From positions 1 to 13,684 of the forward strand of contig JAQVUQ010000030.1 in assembly GCA_028699365.1 (NCBI GenBank): 13,684 nucleotides of DNA, given 5' to 3'. The first letter of the stretch is position 1; each line of letters begins with the position of its first letter. The DNA is from UBA5359 sp028699365 [NCBI: bacterium] (lineage in GTDB: Bacteria > UBP13 > UBA5359). Both the position numbers and the translations under genes were made by a program. Positions 11,429 to 13,684 of the stretch are shown one piece after another. Under the pieces are notes generated by a model, which was not told where the DNA came from, searched no databases, and saw nothing but the letters and a program-made list of their open reading frames with translations.

Positions 11429-13684
11429 ATGATGGTAGGAAAAAGTATAACAAATCTGTTAGTTATATGCGGCGTTTTAGCCGGAACAATGTGCGGGATA
11501 AGCCGGGCACAGGCAGCGGATCCCGACCTGGTACAATCTTCACCGCGTTCAGTCTTTTTACGCATGGAGAAGGATGCTGAACTGGAGCTGACGGCCCGGG
11601 GCGGCGAAAAACTGAGCGGTGGACTTATACAGGTATATGTGAACGATAAACTCTATCGGGAGTATACTATTCCTGTGGTGTCGTCCGGTAGCGATTATCG
11701 CGTCAGTATTCCGGTCAATACCGGCCTTAAGACAGGTGACTACAGTGTGAAAGCCGTTCTCAAGGTCAACGGTGACACTCCCACTGATCTTACCAGGAGC
11801 TTCAAGTATGTGATCGTCCCGCGTCGTCTGCCGCACCGCATGCCTGTAATAATGTGGGGGGGGCCTTTGAGAAGGGAGTGGGCGGATTACGGTGCTCAGA
11901 GCGAGCGGGGACGACTGATGGACGAAATCGAACGGCTTAAGCGTCTCGGCTTCAGCCACTGCTTCCTTCTGCCGTCGGCTAAAGTCGTCGATTACAAGTC
12001 CGTTTTCGACAGCGGCTCTCCGCAGGATGCAGCGCCTCTGCCGGAGGCAGCGTCTATATTCGATGCTGCTCTGGAGAACGATTTCAGATTCTGTCTGCAA
12101 GCTTATTCCGGTTATATGCTCCGGTACGATGGCGAGATACAGAAGCGGTTGGTACGCGTTGACAGATACGGCAGTCACTATAGCACTAAAAATGTTAAGG
12201 AGAAAGATATCTGCTGGCTCTTCCCCGCCACAGAGAAGTATAACTATGACTTCGGTGCTACCATCGCCCGAACTTATGGAAGGTTTCCGGCTGTCGACGG
12301 GGTCCTGATCAATTCGGAAGCCAGGGATCAGACAAGACCATGCTTCCATGAGCATGACCGGGCCGCTTTCCGCAAGTATTCGGGCGTAGACATACCGGCG
12401 GAGGTTGCGAACAAGCGCGGCGTACCTTACAAGGATATCAAGGATTTCGATCCTCTGCGCGTAGTGGATGACAACAATCCGATCTACCTTTACTATAAGT
12501 GGTTCTGGAAGCAGGGGGACGGCTGGAATGCCGTGCAGAGTGCCGTCAGCCAAGGGGTGAAGTCTACCGGGCGCGCCAACATGTGGACGTGGTACGATCC
12601 GGCGGTGCGGGTGCCCAGCGTTTACGGCAGCGGCGGGATGGTGGACTATATCTCCAACTGGAGCTATACCACGCCGGAGCCGCTGCATCCGGCCATGTCC
12701 ACCGATAATCTGCTGGCCATGAGTAAAGGTTCTTCCAGGCTGGATCAGGGAGTTATGTCCATGACCCAACTGATCTGGCGCCGGCATCAATCTGCTCCTG
12801 TAAAGGGAGAAAGCGCATCTTCACTGGCGCCCTGGGAGGCGGATCATGACAAAGCCACCTTTATAACCATCGCTCCCATGCACCTGCGGGAGGCCTTCTG
12901 GGCCATGATATCCCGGCCGGTCAAAGGCATAATGTTTCACGGCTGGGGGTCCCTGGTCTGGGCGGGAGATAAGGGATATACCTATACCAACCCCAATACG
13001 CAGCAGGTGCTGACAAAGCTTACTAAGGAAGTGGTCGAGCCGTTGGGACCCACACTCATGCAGGTGCCCGGCGTAAAGAGTGATGTAGCCTTTTTGCAGA
13101 GTTTTGCCTCAGAGATGCTTGCCGGTCGCGGCACATACGGCTGGGGCGGAAACTGGGGCAACGATGCCTATGCCGTTCTGGAATATGCCCAACTCCAGCC
13201 GGAGATAGTCTTTGACGAGACGATAGTTGAAAAGGGGCTGGACGGGTTCAAGGTGCTGGTACTGGCAGACTGCGATGTGCTGACCAGAAAGACAGTAGAG
13301 CGGATCAAGGCGTTTCAGGTTGCCGGGGGCATAGTGATCGGCGACGAGAACCTGGCTCCGGCTGTTAAACCTGATATTCTGCTCCCACATTACGCTCGCC
13401 GGCCAAACCGGGCAAAAGAGGCCAGGGAGGCGCTGCTGTCCAGGGCGGCAGCCTTGCGACGGGAACTGGACGGTCGTTACTCCCGTTATGCCGAGTCGAC
13501 CAATCCCAATGTTATAACTTACCGCAGACGATACGGAACAACCGATTACCTCTTTGCCATCAATGACAGCCGGGAGTGCGGTACGTATGTAGGGCAGTAT
13601 GGGATGGGGCTGGAAGACGGCCTGCCGTCGAAGACGGAACTGCTGGTGAGCGGGAAGAAGAGATATATTTACGATCTTGTTTCG
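11429..13684 (+). CDS. secreted glycoside-hydrolase-like protein (3' end beyond window)
   Basis: The frame is open for 752 codons from ATG 11429 to the last base, with no stop. A signal peptide is clear: Lys5, a hydrophobic core (8-24) and AQA at 27-29 for SPase I. Residues about 33-132 look like a beta-sandwich with alternating strands. A TIM-barrel-like hydrolase domain follows from about 135, with VLINSEARD (292-300, candidate catalytic Glu297), NMWTWYDP, YISNWSY and FHGWGSLVW (503-511). From about 560 to 665 a Rossmann/GATase-like segment (KVLVLADCD, GGIVIGDENLAP) resembles the trimerisation domain of GH42 beta-galactosidases. I would place it near GH42 or related GH-A hydrolases, without a clear family. 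GAGAGG (11413-11418) precedes the start. It likely acts on extracellular glycan, feeding the GH31 enzyme. A second ATG at 11432 is equally possible. Confidence 0.85.
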   Translation, partial: MMVGKSITNLLVICGVLAGTMCGISRAQAADPDLVQSSPRSVFLRMEKDAELELTARGGEKLSGGLIQVYVNDKLYREYTIPVVSSGSDYRVSIPVNTGLKTGDYSVKAVLKVNGDTPTDLTRSFKYVIVPRRLPHRMPVIMWGGPLRREWADYGAQSERGRLMDEIERLKRLGFSHCFLLPSAKVVDYKSVFDSGSPQDAAPLPEAASIFDAALENDFRFCLQAYSGYMLRYDGEIQKRLVRVDRYGSHYSTKNVKEKDICWLFPATEKYNYDFGATIARTYGRFPAVDGVLINSEARDQTRPCFHEHDRAAFRKYSGVDIPAEVANKRGVPYKDIKDFDPLRVVDDNNPIYLYYKWFWKQGDGWNAVQSAVSQGVKSTGRANMWTWYDPAVRVPSVYGSGGMVDYISNWSYTTPEPLHPAMSTDNLLAMSKGSSRLDQGVMSMTQLIWRRHQSAPVKGESASSLAPWEADHDKATFITIAPMHLREAFWAMISRPVKGIMFHGWGSLVWAGDKGYTYTNPNTQQVLTKLTKEVVEPLGPTLMQVPGVKSDVAFLQSFASEMLAGRGTYGWGGNWGNDAYAVLEYAQLQPEIVFDETIVEKGLDGFKVLVLADCDVLTRKTVERIKAFQVAGGIVIGDENLAPAVKPDILLPHYARRPNRAKEAREALLSRAAALRRELDGRYSRYAESTNPNVITYRRRYGTTDYLFAINDSRECGTYVGQYGMGLEDGLPSKTELLVSGKKRYIYDLVS

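Noticed and set aside
11558-12790. Long minus-strand open frame of 410 codons.
   Set aside because: It lies fully opposite the secreted hydrolase-like gene, whose + frame has a signal peptide, a ribosome site and hydrolase-like segments. The minus frame shows no recognisable domain and no ribosome site I could defend.

Overview
The window is bacterial. Genes are closely packed, each has a recognisable Shine-Dalgarno site, starts are ATG, GTG or TTG, and GC content is moderate (my impression is a little over 50%). There are no rRNA, tRNA, CRISPR or transposase genes, so the species cannot be fixed. The HyuA-like, NIF3-like and Smr proteins resemble versions I associate with Firmicutes and some candidate phyla. 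The GH31, AraC, GntR-LacI and secreted-hydrolase set resembles sugar loci of Lentisphaerae, Verrucomicrobia and Armatimonadota. I read it as an uncultivated-type bacterium of uncertain phylum.

Left part (1-5767, all + strand): the possible tail of an upstream gene, a small membrane-anchored protein, a 703-residue hydantoinase/oxoprolinase A-like protein, a polytopic membrane protein, a TIM-barrel protein of unknown function, a NIF3-like metal-site protein and a stand-alone Smr-domain protein. The first block (73-3295) is tightly spaced and probably one operon. The last two genes overlap by one base. The gaps on either side of the TIM-barrel gene hold heptanucleotide (7-bp period) repeats. Four of these copies end in a hairpin whose 6-bp stem changes sequence but keeps pairing, always with a C-GNA-G triloop. 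This covarying repeat is the least ordinary structure in the window.

Middle (5756-6709): a perfect 14-bp hairpin and a roughly 150-bp imperfect inverted repeat, again built of heptads, separate the Smr gene from a convergent gene for an exported lysozyme/transglycosylase-like protein.

Right part (6710-13684): a carbohydrate-use locus. A divergent intergenic region carries promoters on both strands. After it come a GH31 glycosidase without a signal peptide, an AraC regulator, a GntR-HTH/LacI-sensor regulator and a large secreted glycoside-hydrolase-like protein that runs off the window end (open through 752 codons). The GH31 and GntR-LacI genes are preceded by the same ungapped upstream motif, suggesting that the two halves share a regulator. 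Both extracytoplasmic attack (secreted protein) and intracellular cleavage (GH31) are represented, but no transporter is visible.
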